DNA of 64,000 nt from Sphingomonas sp. (GTDB taxonomy: Bacteria; Pseudomonadota; Alphaproteobacteria; Sphingomonadales; Sphingomonadaceae), in contig NZ_JAGHZV010000008.1 in assembly GCF_017745215.1 (NCBI RefSeq), positions 1 through 64,000 on the forward strand, given 5' to 3'. The notes beneath the pieces are model-generated. The model worked only from the letters and a program-made list of their open reading frames with translations. It made no database searches and was not told the origin of the DNA. Each line of letters opens with the position of its first letter. Positions within the stretch are counted from its first letter, which is position 1. A program made the translations under genes and the position numbers. This document shows positions 34,215 to 41,839 of this stretch, one piece after another.

Positions 34215-35536
34215 GTCTGTTCGCGATCGCTGAGGCGGTCCGCATCGGCGCGAGCAGCGCCGTCAACGAGGTCGACCGGGCACTGGCGCGCATCCGTGAC
34301 GCGAACGGCACGCTCAACGCCGCCACCCGGCTGCTCGCCGATCGCGCCTTCGCCGATGCCGATGCGATCGACCGGCGGATCGCACTGGGCGAGGACGTCG
34401 GGCCGCTCGCGGGCGTGCCCTTCGGGGTCAAGGACCTGTTCGACGTCGCCGGGCTGCCGACCACCGCCGGCGCAGGCATGCGCCGCGACGCCGCGCCCGC
34501 CACGCGCGACGCCGAGGCGGTACGGCGGCTCACGGCCGCGGGCGCGTTGCTCGTCGCGACGCTCAACATGGACGAGTACGCCTATGGCTTCGCGACGGTG
34601 AACGCGGCCCATGGCACCACGCGCAACCCGCACGATCCGGCGCGGCTCGCGGGTGGCTCCTCGGGCGGCTCGGCGGCGGCGGTGGGCGCCGACCTGCTGC
34701 CGCTGACGCTGGGATCGGACACCAACGGATCGGTGCGCGTGCCCGCGAGCCTCTGCGGCATCCACGGGCTCAAGCCGACCCACGCCAGCTTGCCGATGCA
34801 GGGCGTCTTCCCCTTCGTCGACAGCTTCGACGACATCGGGCCGTTCACGAAGCGCGCGGACGAGCTCGAGCTGGTCTGGCGGATCCTGGGCGGCGCCGGC
34901 ACCGCGGCCACCGCCTCCCCGCGCGCGGCGAGGCTCGGCGGCTGGTTCCTGGCGGACTCGGACCCCGACTTCGTCCCCGCGCTCGACGCGATCGGCGAGT
35001 TGCTCGGCGGCCTCCCCGAAGTCGAGCTGCCCGAAGTCGCCCGCGCGCGCTCGGCCGCCTTCCTGATGACTGCCGCGGAGGGCGGCGCCTTCCATTTGCC
35101 GACGCTGCGCAGCCGCGCGCTCGAATACGACCCCGCCACCCGCGACCGGCTGATCGCGGGCGCGCTGCTGCCGCACGCGGCCTATGCCGCGGCGGAGGCC
35201 TTCCGCGCCTGGTTCCGCGCGCAGGTGGCGGCGCTGTTCGAGCGGTTCGACGTGCTGGTCGCGCCCGCCGCGCCGTGCGTCGCGCCGCTGGTCGACGATC
35301 CGGTGATCGAGGTCGGCGGCCAGCGCGTCCCCGCGCGCGCCAACCTGGGGATGCTCACCCAGCCGATCAGCTTCATCGGCCTGCCGGTGGTGACCGTGCC
35401 GCTCCGCCGCCCGGGCCAGCTCCCGCTCGGCATCCAGCTGATCGGCCGCCGGGGCGACGAAGCGACGCTGTTCGCGCTGGCCAAGCAGCTCGAGGCGGTG
35501 GGGATCACGGGGTATTCGGCACCCCGTTCCGCCTAG
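34211..35536 (+). CDS. hpxY: AtzE-family amidohydrolase, likely HpxY (oxalurate catabolism)
   Basis: This 441-aa amidase-signature enzyme has Lys in GVPFGVKDLFD near residue 75 and the Ser-cisSer pair in AGGSSGGSAAAV near residue 155. AtzE itself cleaves 1-carboxybiuret, but beside hpxX and with hpxW/hpxZ further on the expected substrate is oxalurate or a related ureide. ATG 34211 overlaps the hpxX stop; an earlier in-frame ATG lies inside hpxX. The IS1595 element is inserted 25 bases past its stop. Confidence 0.88.
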   Translation: MSLFAIAEAVRIGASSAVNEVDRALARIRDANGTLNAATRLLADRAFADADAIDRRIALGEDVGPLAGVPFGVKDLFDVAGLPTTAGAGMRRDAAPATRDAEAVRRLTAAGALLVATLNMDEYAYGFATVNAAHGTTRNPHDPARLAGGSSGGSAAAVGADLLPLTLGSDTNGSVRVPASLCGIHGLKPTHASLPMQGVFPFVDSFDDIGPFTKRADELELVWRILGGAGTAATASPRAARLGGWFLADSDPDFVPALDAIGELLGGLPEVELPEVARARSAAFLMTAAEGGAFHLPTLRSRALEYDPATRDRLIAGALLPHAAYAAAEAFRAWFRAQVAALFERFDVLVAPAAPCVAPLVDDPVIEVGGQRVPARANLGMLTQPISFIGLPVVTVPLRRPGQLPLGIQLIGRRGDEATLFALAKQLEAVGITGYSAPRSA

Positions 35537-35553
35537 GTTCCGTCGGCGGGTTG

Positions 35554-35561
35554 CAAAATAG
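35554..35561 (+). repeat. Target-site duplication, left (CAAAATAG)
   Basis: This 8-bp direct repeat equals the bases after the right end of the insertion. Eight bases is the duplication length typical of IS1595-family elements. Confidence 0.85.
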
Positions 35562-35610
35562 GGCAATTATCCCCTTGCGACATGTAAACGTTTGTGGTAC
35601 ACAATCGGGC

Positions 35611-36510
35611 ATGACGAAAACCAGAGCCCCCACGCTCCGCGAGTTTCAGGACCGCTTTCCGACCGAGGAGGCGTGCCTGGATCACCTGTTTCAGGTTCGC
35701 TACGGCGCCGACTTCGATTGTCCGGGCTGCGGGCGCGAGGCGCGCTATTCGCGTGTGGCGAAGCGCCGTTCGTACCAATGCCAGTGGTGCGCGCACCAGA
35801 TTTACCCGACTGCCGGAACCCCCTTTGAGCGCACGCGCACGCCGCTGCGCGACTGGTTCTTCGTGATGTTCCAGTTCTGCGCCTCGCGGAACGGCGTGGC
35901 GGCGAAGGAAGTCGAGCGGCAGCTTGGCGTCACCTACAAGACCGCTTGGCGCATGTGCCACGAAATCCGGAAGTACATGGGCGAGGTCGATGGCAGCGGG
36001 CCCATCGGCGGCGATGGCAAGATCGTCCAACTCGACGAAACCTTTGTTGGCGGGCGCTTCGATCGCGGCAAGCGCGGCGGCGATCCGGCAGAAGGCAAGG
36101 CTATCGTGTTCGGCATGCTCGAATGCGGTGGCGCTGTGGTTACGGCGCTCGTTCCGAACCGCACGCGAGGCACACTTTTCCCGCTGGTGAAGGCGACGGT
36201 CGCGCCGCGATCGCTGCTTCATACCGACGAATATCGGACCTACATCACGGTGGGGAACATGGCGGGAATGGCGTACACGCATGAGGCGGTGAACCACCGG
36301 ATGGGCGAGTATGTGTGCCGCCGCACTGGTGCGACCGTGAACGCCCTTGAGGGGTTCTGGGCATCGCTCAAGCGGGGCATCAACGGTACGCATATCCATG
36401 TCAGCTCGAAGCATCTGCCGAAGTATCTCGGGGAGTTTGAGTATCGTTGGAACATGCGTCAGATGCCCCATCTGATGCTGCCTCGCCTGATGGCCTCTTT
36501 CGCTCGATAG
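35611..36510 (+). CDS. IS1595 family transposase (ISXO2-like DDE)
   Basis: The product is 299 aa. An N-terminal zinc ribbon (CPGC near residue 31, CQWC near 52) is followed by a helix-turn-helix-like NGVAAKEVERQLGVTYKTAWRM. The catalytic acidic residues lie in QLDETFVGGR (about 138), HTDEYRTY (about 203) and NALEGFWASLKRG (about 247). It appears intact. ATG 35611 is inside the left terminal region; the longer upstream frame crosses the target site and was rejected. Confidence 0.93.
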   Translation: MTKTRAPTLREFQDRFPTEEACLDHLFQVRYGADFDCPGCGREARYSRVAKRRSYQCQWCAHQIYPTAGTPFERTRTPLRDWFFVMFQFCASRNGVAAKEVERQLGVTYKTAWRMCHEIRKYMGEVDGSGPIGGDGKIVQLDETFVGGRFDRGKRGGDPAEGKAIVFGMLECGGAVVTALVPNRTRGTLFPLVKATVAPRSLLHTDEYRTYITVGNMAGMAYTHEAVNHRMGEYVCRRTGATVNALEGFWASLKRGINGTHIHVSSKHLPKYLGEFEYRWNMRQMPHLMLPRLMASFAR

Positions 36511-36562
36511 GCGGCGCCATCGCCTCTAGGAGGCGGTCAAACCGTTCGTTGGGATCATTCAT
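36401..36562 (-). CDS. Small acidic protein, possible IS1595-associated open frame
   Basis: A 53-aa frame starting MNDPNERFDRLLEAMAPPIERK and ending in a serine/threonine/aspartate-rich tail. Its start overlaps the stop of the passenger gene (ATGAATGA), with a GGAGG 12 bases upstream, and its 3' end is antisense to the last 110 bases of the transposase gene. That arrangement hints at a real passenger, but codon evidence is weak because it shares sequence with another gene. Confidence 0.45.
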   Translation of the reverse strand: MNDPNERFDRLLEAMAPPIERKRPSGEAASDGASDACSNDTQTPRDTSADASS

Positions 36563-37355
36563 CAGAAGCCCCTCCTTTCCGGAATGGCAGGTTTTTGAGC
36601 CACTGTTCCGCCTGACCATTCGACACATGCAAATCTCTGTAGCTGTCGCGCTTACCCCAGTCATGGGCACGCATATTGTAGGTGCGCACATTCAGGTTTT
36701 TGTTGGCGGAGCACATGCTGATCGTGTCGATCTCAAAGGCTATCCAATGCGACTTATCGATCAAAAGCAGCGGCTCATTTGCCACAAGCTCGTCAACGTC
36801 ACTGCTGTTCTGCCGGCCCCACACATTCAGCAAACCGTCAACGGCAGACTGTCGCAACGCCTTCGTGAAATCGAGCCATTTTGCGTCTTGATGGTCTGTC
36901 GGCCAGCCAGCGCCGATCGCCAGGTTACGCAAATCAAGCAGTGGAATACGTTCATTGGCTATCGCTCCCGCGCGCGAAACCTTGGTTTCAACGGATGCAG
37001 TCACCCGCGCTACAGCGCGCAATCCTAATACGGTTCGAATCCGCTCGATTATCATGACCACAAGACCGCGCGCCTGATGTGTCGGATCACTTTTCAACTT
37101 GGCAGTTTCGCGCATCTGGCGCGCAGACCACAGCACCACCACAATCCAGAGGCCGAGCAAAACGGATGCCCAAGGCAGAACGTACGCGGCTTTGGTCATT
37201 GCGGCCAACATGACCCATTGATTATCTGACCAAGCCTTGGCGATCGGGTTAGAGGCGCTGCTCGCGATCTCGAGAAGGAAAAAATACCCGGTGATAAGCG
37301 CGCTAGGTACCCAGACAATGAATTTATGAATGAGTTCCCAAGTGTGCCGATGCAT
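36555..37355 (-). CDS. Passenger membrane protein of the IS1595 element
   Basis: The product is about 266 aa from ATG 37355 (the frame is open to TTG 37415, giving 286 aa). There are two hydrophobic segments near the N-terminus (WELIHKFIVWVPSALITGYFFLLEI and VLPWASVLLGLWIVVVLWSA), then a soluble domain of about 170 residues with HWIAFEIDTISMC and HDWGKRDSYRDLHVSNGQAEQWL. No family is recognised. Codon use is unlike the chromosome, consistent with transfer on the element. Position inside the inverted repeats makes it a cargo gene. Confidence 0.75.
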   Translation of the reverse strand: MHRHTWELIHKFIVWVPSALITGYFFLLEIASSASNPIAKAWSDNQWVMLAAMTKAAYVLPWASVLLGLWIVVVLWSARQMRETAKLKSDPTHQARGLVVMIIERIRTVLGLRAVARVTASVETKVSRAGAIANERIPLLDLRNLAIGAGWPTDHQDAKWLDFTKALRQSAVDGLLNVWGRQNSSDVDELVANEPLLLIDKSHWIAFEIDTISMCSANKNLNVRTYNMRAHDWGKRDSYRDLHVSNGQAEQWLKNLPFRKGGASDE

Positions 37356-37456
37356 GCGCGCGATCTCGCCCCCGCCGACTCGCAGTTCGCGACCGGCCTC
37401 ATTGGAGGCGACCAACTACTAGATTTAACGCTACATGTCCAAAGGGGATAGGTGCC

Positions 37457-37464
37457 CAAAATAG
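37457..37464 (+). repeat. Target-site duplication, right (CAAAATAG)
   Basis: A perfect copy of the left 8-bp duplication, immediately after the right inverted repeat of the insertion. Confidence 0.85.
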
Positions 37465-37593
37465 GAATTGAGGCGCGAGCCTGCCTGCCGCTCTTTCGCA
37501 TCGTCGATCCGCACCCGCGCCCCCTTCGAGCCGACGCGCACTCGCTCATGCCGAACAGCGGTTTCTCGCATGATTGGTGTCAACCGTGTAAAC

Positions 37594-37613
37594 TGTATTA
37601 TTCAAATAATACA
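37594..37613. promoter_or_regulatory. Perfect 20-bp palindrome, likely operator of the purine cluster
   Basis: TGTATTATT-CA-AATAATACA has 9-base arms without mismatch in an otherwise GC-rich genome, 82 bases before the permease start. TATTAT inside the left arm is a fair -10, with TTGGTG 16 bases upstream as a weak -35, so a bound protein would block the promoter. The size fits a GntR- or MarR-type dimer; the regulator gene is not in the window. Confidence 0.65.
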
Positions 37614-37695
37614 CTCGCCTTCTTGCTCCAGGGACTCTTTTCATGCCGCACCCGCCCGCTATGCTCGCGGGCAACGAGCTTGCGGGGGCGCAACC

Positions 37696-39045
37696 ATGAC
37701 CGACACCGAGGAACCGACGCTGGGGCCGCTCGACCGGCGCTTCGAGCTCAGCGCGCGCGGCACCGACGCGCGCACCGAAGTGCTGGCGGGCGTCACCACC
37801 TTCCTCACCATGGCCTATATCGTGCTGGTCAACCCCGCGATCCTCGGCGAGGCGGGGCTGCCCGTTGCGGCGGTGGCGGCGGCGACCTGCATCGCGGCGG
37901 GGTTTGCGAGCATCCTGATGGGCCTCGCCGCCAACATGCCGCTCGCGCTCGCGCCGGGCATGGGGCTCAACGCCTATTTCACCTACACCGTCGTGCTCGG
38001 CATGGGCGTTCCCTGGCCGGTGGCGCTGGGCTGCGTGCTGATCTCGGGCGTGGCCTTCCTGCTGCTCACCGTCGCGGGCATCCGCCAGCTGATCATCGCC
38101 GCGATCCCGCAGCACCTCTTCGCCGCGGTCGCGGGCGGGATCGGGCTGTTCATCGGCTTCATCGGGCTCGAGAACGCCAGGATCATCGTCGCCAGCCCCG
38201 CCACCCTCGTCACGCTCGGCAATCTCCACGCGCCGAGCGCCTGGCTCGCGCTGCTCGGCCTGCTGGTGATCGCGGTCCTCGCCGCCTGGGGCGTGCGCGC
38301 GGCGATCCTGATCGGCATCGTCGCGACCACGCTGGTCGGCTGGCTCGCCGGCGCGGTGAGCTTCCACCCGCAGCCCTACGACCTCGCCGCCATCTCGCAG
38401 ACCGCCTTCCACCTCGACCTCGCCGGGGTGTTCGGCCTTTCGGGCAGCCACGGCCTGGGGCTGTTCGAGATCCTCTTCGTCTTCCTGTTCGTCGACCTGT
38501 TCGACAACATCGGCACGCTCGTCGGCGTCACCAAGCGCGCCGGGCTGATCGACGCCAACGGCAAGGTGCCCCGGCTCAACCGCATCCTCCTGACCGATTC
38601 GATCGCGACGATCTTCGGCGCGCTGATGGGAACGAGCACGGTGACCAGCTATGTCGAGAGCGCCGCCGGCGTGCAGGCGGGCGGGCGCACCGGCCTCACC
38701 GCGGTGGTGACCGGCGTGCTCTTCCTCGCCGCGACCTTCCTCGCGCCCTATGCCCAGCTCGTGCCCCTCGCCGCGACCGCGCCCGCGCTGATCCTCGTCG
38801 GCGGGCTGATGATGGCGCCGCTCGCCGAGATCGACTGGGCCGATGCCGAAGCCGCCGTGCCTGCCTTCCTCACCGTCGCGATGATCCCGCTGACCTTCTC
38901 GATCGCCAACGGCCTCGCCTTCGGCATCACCGCGCATGCGCTGATCAAGCTGATCCGCGGCAAGATCGGCGGCAAGGACTGGCTGCTGCTCCTGCTCGGC
39001 GCGCTGTTCGTCGCGCGCTTCGTCTGGCTCTCGGCGGCGGGCTGA
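37696..39045 (+). CDS. NCS2-family purine permease (AzgA-like)
   Basis: This 449-aa transporter has about 13 membrane segments. The N-terminal TFLTMAYIVLVNPAIL, LALAPGMGLNAYFTY and the VFLFVDLFDNIGTLVGV segment are marks of the AzgA/PbuG (adenine-guanine-hypoxanthine) branch of NCS2 carriers rather than the UapA/xanthine branch. It leads the purine catabolic operon downstream of the palindrome, so it probably brings purine bases in. Its stop overlaps the hpxW start (TGATG). Longer frames upstream are not supported. Confidence 0.92.
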   Translation: MTDTEEPTLGPLDRRFELSARGTDARTEVLAGVTTFLTMAYIVLVNPAILGEAGLPVAAVAAATCIAAGFASILMGLAANMPLALAPGMGLNAYFTYTVVLGMGVPWPVALGCVLISGVAFLLLTVAGIRQLIIAAIPQHLFAAVAGGIGLFIGFIGLENARIIVASPATLVTLGNLHAPSAWLALLGLLVIAVLAAWGVRAAILIGIVATTLVGWLAGAVSFHPQPYDLAAISQTAFHLDLAGVFGLSGSHGLGLFEILFVFLFVDLFDNIGTLVGVTKRAGLIDANGKVPRLNRILLTDSIATIFGALMGTSTVTSYVESAAGVQAGGRTGLTAVVTGVLFLAATFLAPYAQLVPLAATAPALILVGGLMMAPLAEIDWADAEAAVPAFLTVAMIPLTFSIANGLAFGITAHALIKLIRGKIGGKDWLLLLLGALFVARFVWLSAAG

Positions 39046-40613
39046 TGCAGAAGACCGTCCGATACGCGCGCGGCGTGGTGACCGCGCCGCACCATCTCGC
39101 CAGCCAGGCAGGGCTGAGCGTGCTGCAGGAGGGCGGCACCGCGGCCGATGCGGCAGTGGCGGTCGCGGCGACGCTGGCGGTGGTCTATCCGCACATGACC
39201 GGGATCGGCGGCGACAGCTTCTGGCTGGTCAGCGAGCCAGACGGCACGATCCACGCGGTCCATGGCTGCGGCGGCGCGGCACAAGCGGCCACGCTCGAGC
39301 GCTACGCCGGGTACGACGCGATCCCCACGCGCGGGCTGCTCGCCGCGAACACCGTCGCGGGGACGATCTCCGCCTGGGAGGCGATGCTCTCGGCCAGCCT
39401 GCTCCCGCTCGACCGCGTGCTGCGCGACGCGATCCACCATGCCCAGTCCGGCGTCCCCGTGACGCGCAGCGGCGCCGACATCGTCGCGACAAAGGGCACC
39501 GAGCTCGCCGCCCAGCCCGGCGACTGGAGCGCGATCTACGGCGAGGTGAGGAAGGGCGACCTGCTCTACCAGCCCGCGCTGGCGCGGACGCTGCGCACGC
39601 TCGCGGCCGAAGGGCTTCGCAGCTTCTACACCGGCAGCGTCGGCGCCGCGATCGCCGCGGACTTCGCCGAGCTCGGCGGGCTGGTCACCGCCGACGACCT
39701 CGCGGCACACAGGGCCGAGCGCCCCGAGCCGCTCCACCGCCGCATCGACGGCGCGCGGCTCTACAACAGCGCGCCGCCGACGCAGGGCTTCGCCTCGCTG
39801 ATGATCCTCGCGCTCTACGACCGGATCACCGCAACGGCGGCGGACGGCTTCGACCATGTCCACCGGCTGGTCGAAGCGACCAAGAGCGCCTTCATGATCC
39901 GCGACGACGTGGTCGGCGATCCGCGCTACATGCCGGGCTATGTCAATCTGCAGGCCATGCTCGATCACAATGGCTGGCTGGAGCAGCGCACCAGCGCGAT
40001 CGACCTCGAGCGCGCCCTGCCCTGGCCGCGCCCCGCTTCCGCCGGCGACACCTGCTGGTTCGCCGTCGCCGATGCCGAGGGGCGTGTCGTCAGCGCGATC
40101 CAGAGCGTCTATTTCGAGTTCGGCTCGGGCGTCACCCTGCCGCGCACCGGCATCACCTGGCAGAACCGCGGCAGCAGCTTCCGCCTCGCGCCCGACGGCT
40201 GGAACGCGCTGATGCCCGGCCGCAAGCCCTTCCACACGCTCAACCCCGCGCTCGCCGAGTTCACCGACGGGCGGATCATGGCCTATGGCACGATGGGCGG
40301 CGAAGGCCAGCCGCAGACCCAGGCGGCGATCTTCACGCGCTACGCCCACCACGGCGTCGAGCTGCAGGACGCGATCACGCGCCCGCGCTGGCTGCTCGGC
40401 CGCACCTGGGGCGAGGCGAGCGTGACGCTCAAGATCGAGGACCGATTCCCGCCGCCGCTGATCGAGCAGTTGCGCGCGGCGGGGCATGACGTCGAAGTGG
40501 TGGGCGGGTTCAGCCAGATGATGGGCCACGCCGGCGCGATCGTGCTCCACCCCGACGGCAGCTACGAAGGCGCGACCGATCCGCGCAGCGACGGCGCGGT
40601 GGCGGGATGGTGA
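39045..40613 (+). CDS. hpxW: Gamma-glutamyltransferase-fold amidohydrolase, likely HpxW (oxamate amidohydrolase)
   Basis: This 522-aa Ntn hydrolase is expected to self-cleave before the catalytic threonine in GDTCWFAVAD near residue 335. MTGIGGDSFWL, VYFEFGSGVTLPRTGITWQNRGSSF and LNPALAEFTDGRIMAYGTMGGEGQPQTQAA are close to HpxW, which hydrolyses oxamate to oxalate and ammonia. No signal peptide is seen, unlike periplasmic GGT. The start codon overlaps the permease stop. With hpxX, hpxY and hpxZ present, the four Hpx oxalurate-branch proteins are all in the window. Confidence 0.88.
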   Translation: MQKTVRYARGVVTAPHHLASQAGLSVLQEGGTAADAAVAVAATLAVVYPHMTGIGGDSFWLVSEPDGTIHAVHGCGGAAQAATLERYAGYDAIPTRGLLAANTVAGTISAWEAMLSASLLPLDRVLRDAIHHAQSGVPVTRSGADIVATKGTELAAQPGDWSAIYGEVRKGDLLYQPALARTLRTLAAEGLRSFYTGSVGAAIAADFAELGGLVTADDLAAHRAERPEPLHRRIDGARLYNSAPPTQGFASLMILALYDRITATAADGFDHVHRLVEATKSAFMIRDDVVGDPRYMPGYVNLQAMLDHNGWLEQRTSAIDLERALPWPRPASAGDTCWFAVADAEGRVVSAIQSVYFEFGSGVTLPRTGITWQNRGSSFRLAPDGWNALMPGRKPFHTLNPALAEFTDGRIMAYGTMGGEGQPQTQAAIFTRYAHHGVELQDAITRPRWLLGRTWGEASVTLKIEDRFPPPLIEQLRAAGHDVEVVGGFSQMMGHAGAIVLHPDGSYEGATDPRSDGAVAGW

Positions 40614-41839
40614 GCGGCGCGCGAGCGGTGGCGCGATGCGACGAACTCGGCGCCGCGCCCTACAGCGACGCGCCCGACCTGCTGTTCCGCGCCTATCTCA
40701 CCCCCGCCTTCGCCGCCACCCAGCGCGCGATCGCGGGCTGGATGCAGGAAGCGGGGATGCAGACCCGCATCGACGAGGCGGCGAACCTGGTCGGCAGCTA
40801 CGAGGGCATCGGCGACGCGCCGCCGCTGATCCTCGGCAGCCATATCGACAGCGTCCGCGACGCCGGCCGCTACGATGGCCCGCTGGGCGTGATGCTCGCG
40901 ATCGAAGCGGTCGACGCGCTCCACCGCGCCGGGCGGCGGATGCCCTTCGCGATCGAGATCTACGCGTTCGGCGACGAGGAAGGCTCGCGCTTCCCCGCCT
41001 CGATGCTCACCAGCCGTGCGGTCGCGGGGACGCTCGACCCTGCGACGCTGGAAGTCGAAGACGTCAAGGGCCTGTCGCTCGACGAAGCGCTCGCCCCCTT
41101 CGAACTGTCGACGCTGCGCTTCGCCCGCGCCGCGCACGGGCCCGCGCTCGCCTATTTCGAAGCGCATATCGAGCAGGGCCCGGTGCTCGAGGCCCATGGG
41201 CTGGCGGTGGGCGTGGTCACCGGCATCGCCGGGCAGCTGCGCTACCGGTTCACCGTCACCGGCATGGCCGGGCATGCGGGCACCACGACGATGCCGCTCC
41301 GCCACGATGCCCTCGCCGCCGCGGCCGAGATGGTGCTCGCCGCCGAGCAGGTCGCGCGCGAGGCGGCGTCGGACCTGGTGGCGACGGTCGGCCGCCTCAC
41401 GGCTGCGCCCGGCGCGCCCAATGTGATTCCGGGGAAGGTCGAGTTCACCCTCGACGTCCGTTCGCTCGACGCCGGCCGCCGCGACGCTGCGGCGCGCACC
41501 ATCCTCGCCGAGTTCGACGCGATCGCGGCGGCGCGCGGCGTCGCGCTCGTCGGCGAGCAGGTCAACGACCTTGCCGCCAGCCCCTGCGATCCGGCGCTGA
41601 TGGACCTGCTCTCGGCGGCGGTCGCCACCGCCGGTCGACCCGCGTTCCGCCTCCCCTCGGGCGCGGGGCATGACGCAATGACGATGGCCGCGCTCTGCCC
41701 CACCGCGATGCTGTTCCTCCGCTGCCGGGACGGCATCAGCCACAACCCCGCCGAGCATGTCGACGCGCAAGACGCCGAGATTGCGCTACAGGTGATGCTC
41801 GGCTTCATCGAACGGCTTGGAGACAGCGTTGCACCCTGA
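40607..41839 (+). CDS. hpxK: Allantoate amidohydrolase (M20 family Zn hydrolase, AllC/HpxK-type)
   Basis: The product is 410 aa. It splits allantoate to ureidoglycine, CO2 and ammonia. Metal ligands lie in GSHIDSVRDAGRYDGPLGV (about residues 75-95), DEEGSRFP near 125 and HIEQGPVLE near 187; a dimerisation lid follows (GMAGHAGTTTMP). The same fold includes beta-ureidopropionase and N-carbamoyl amino-acid hydrolases, but context fixes the role. It overlaps both neighbours: start inside hpxW, end beyond the next start. Confidence 0.88.
   Translation: MVSGARAVARCDELGAAPYSDAPDLLFRAYLTPAFAATQRAIAGWMQEAGMQTRIDEAANLVGSYEGIGDAPPLILGSHIDSVRDAGRYDGPLGVMLAIEAVDALHRAGRRMPFAIEIYAFGDEEGSRFPASMLTSRAVAGTLDPATLEVEDVKGLSLDEALAPFELSTLRFARAAHGPALAYFEAHIEQGPVLEAHGLAVGVVTGIAGQLRYRFTVTGMAGHAGTTTMPLRHDALAAAAEMVLAAEQVAREAASDLVATVGRLTAAPGAPNVIPGKVEFTLDVRSLDAGRRDAAARTILAEFDAIAAARGVALVGEQVNDLAASPCDPALMDLLSAAVATAGRPAFRLPSGAGHDAMTMAALCPTAMLFLRCRDGISHNPAEHVDAQDAEIALQVMLGFIERLGDSVAP

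Larger units (their letters stand above)
35562..37456. mobile_element. IS1595-family insertion sequence with passenger gene
   Basis: The element is 1895 bp. Terminal inverted repeats of 24 bp (35562-35585 and 37433-37456) match at 20 positions and begin GGCA. They are flanked by the perfect 8-bp duplication CAAAATAG. It holds the transposase on the plus strand and a membrane-protein gene (plus a small open frame) on the minus strand. Base composition of the passenger part is clearly lower in GC than the chromosome. Perfect duplication and intact transposase suggest a fairly recent insertion, between hpxY and the purine permease. Confidence 0.92.

Noticed and set aside
32341-34569. 742-codon minus-strand frame over the protease and hpxX/hpxY
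   Set aside because: It spans three genes and their overlaps and has no domain resemblance; it is a GC-bias artefact.
35562-37456. Whole IS region considered as a toxin-antitoxin or defence island
   Set aside because: Only a transposase, one unknown membrane protein and a tiny frame lie between the inverted repeats; no nuclease, toxin or other defence motif is visible.
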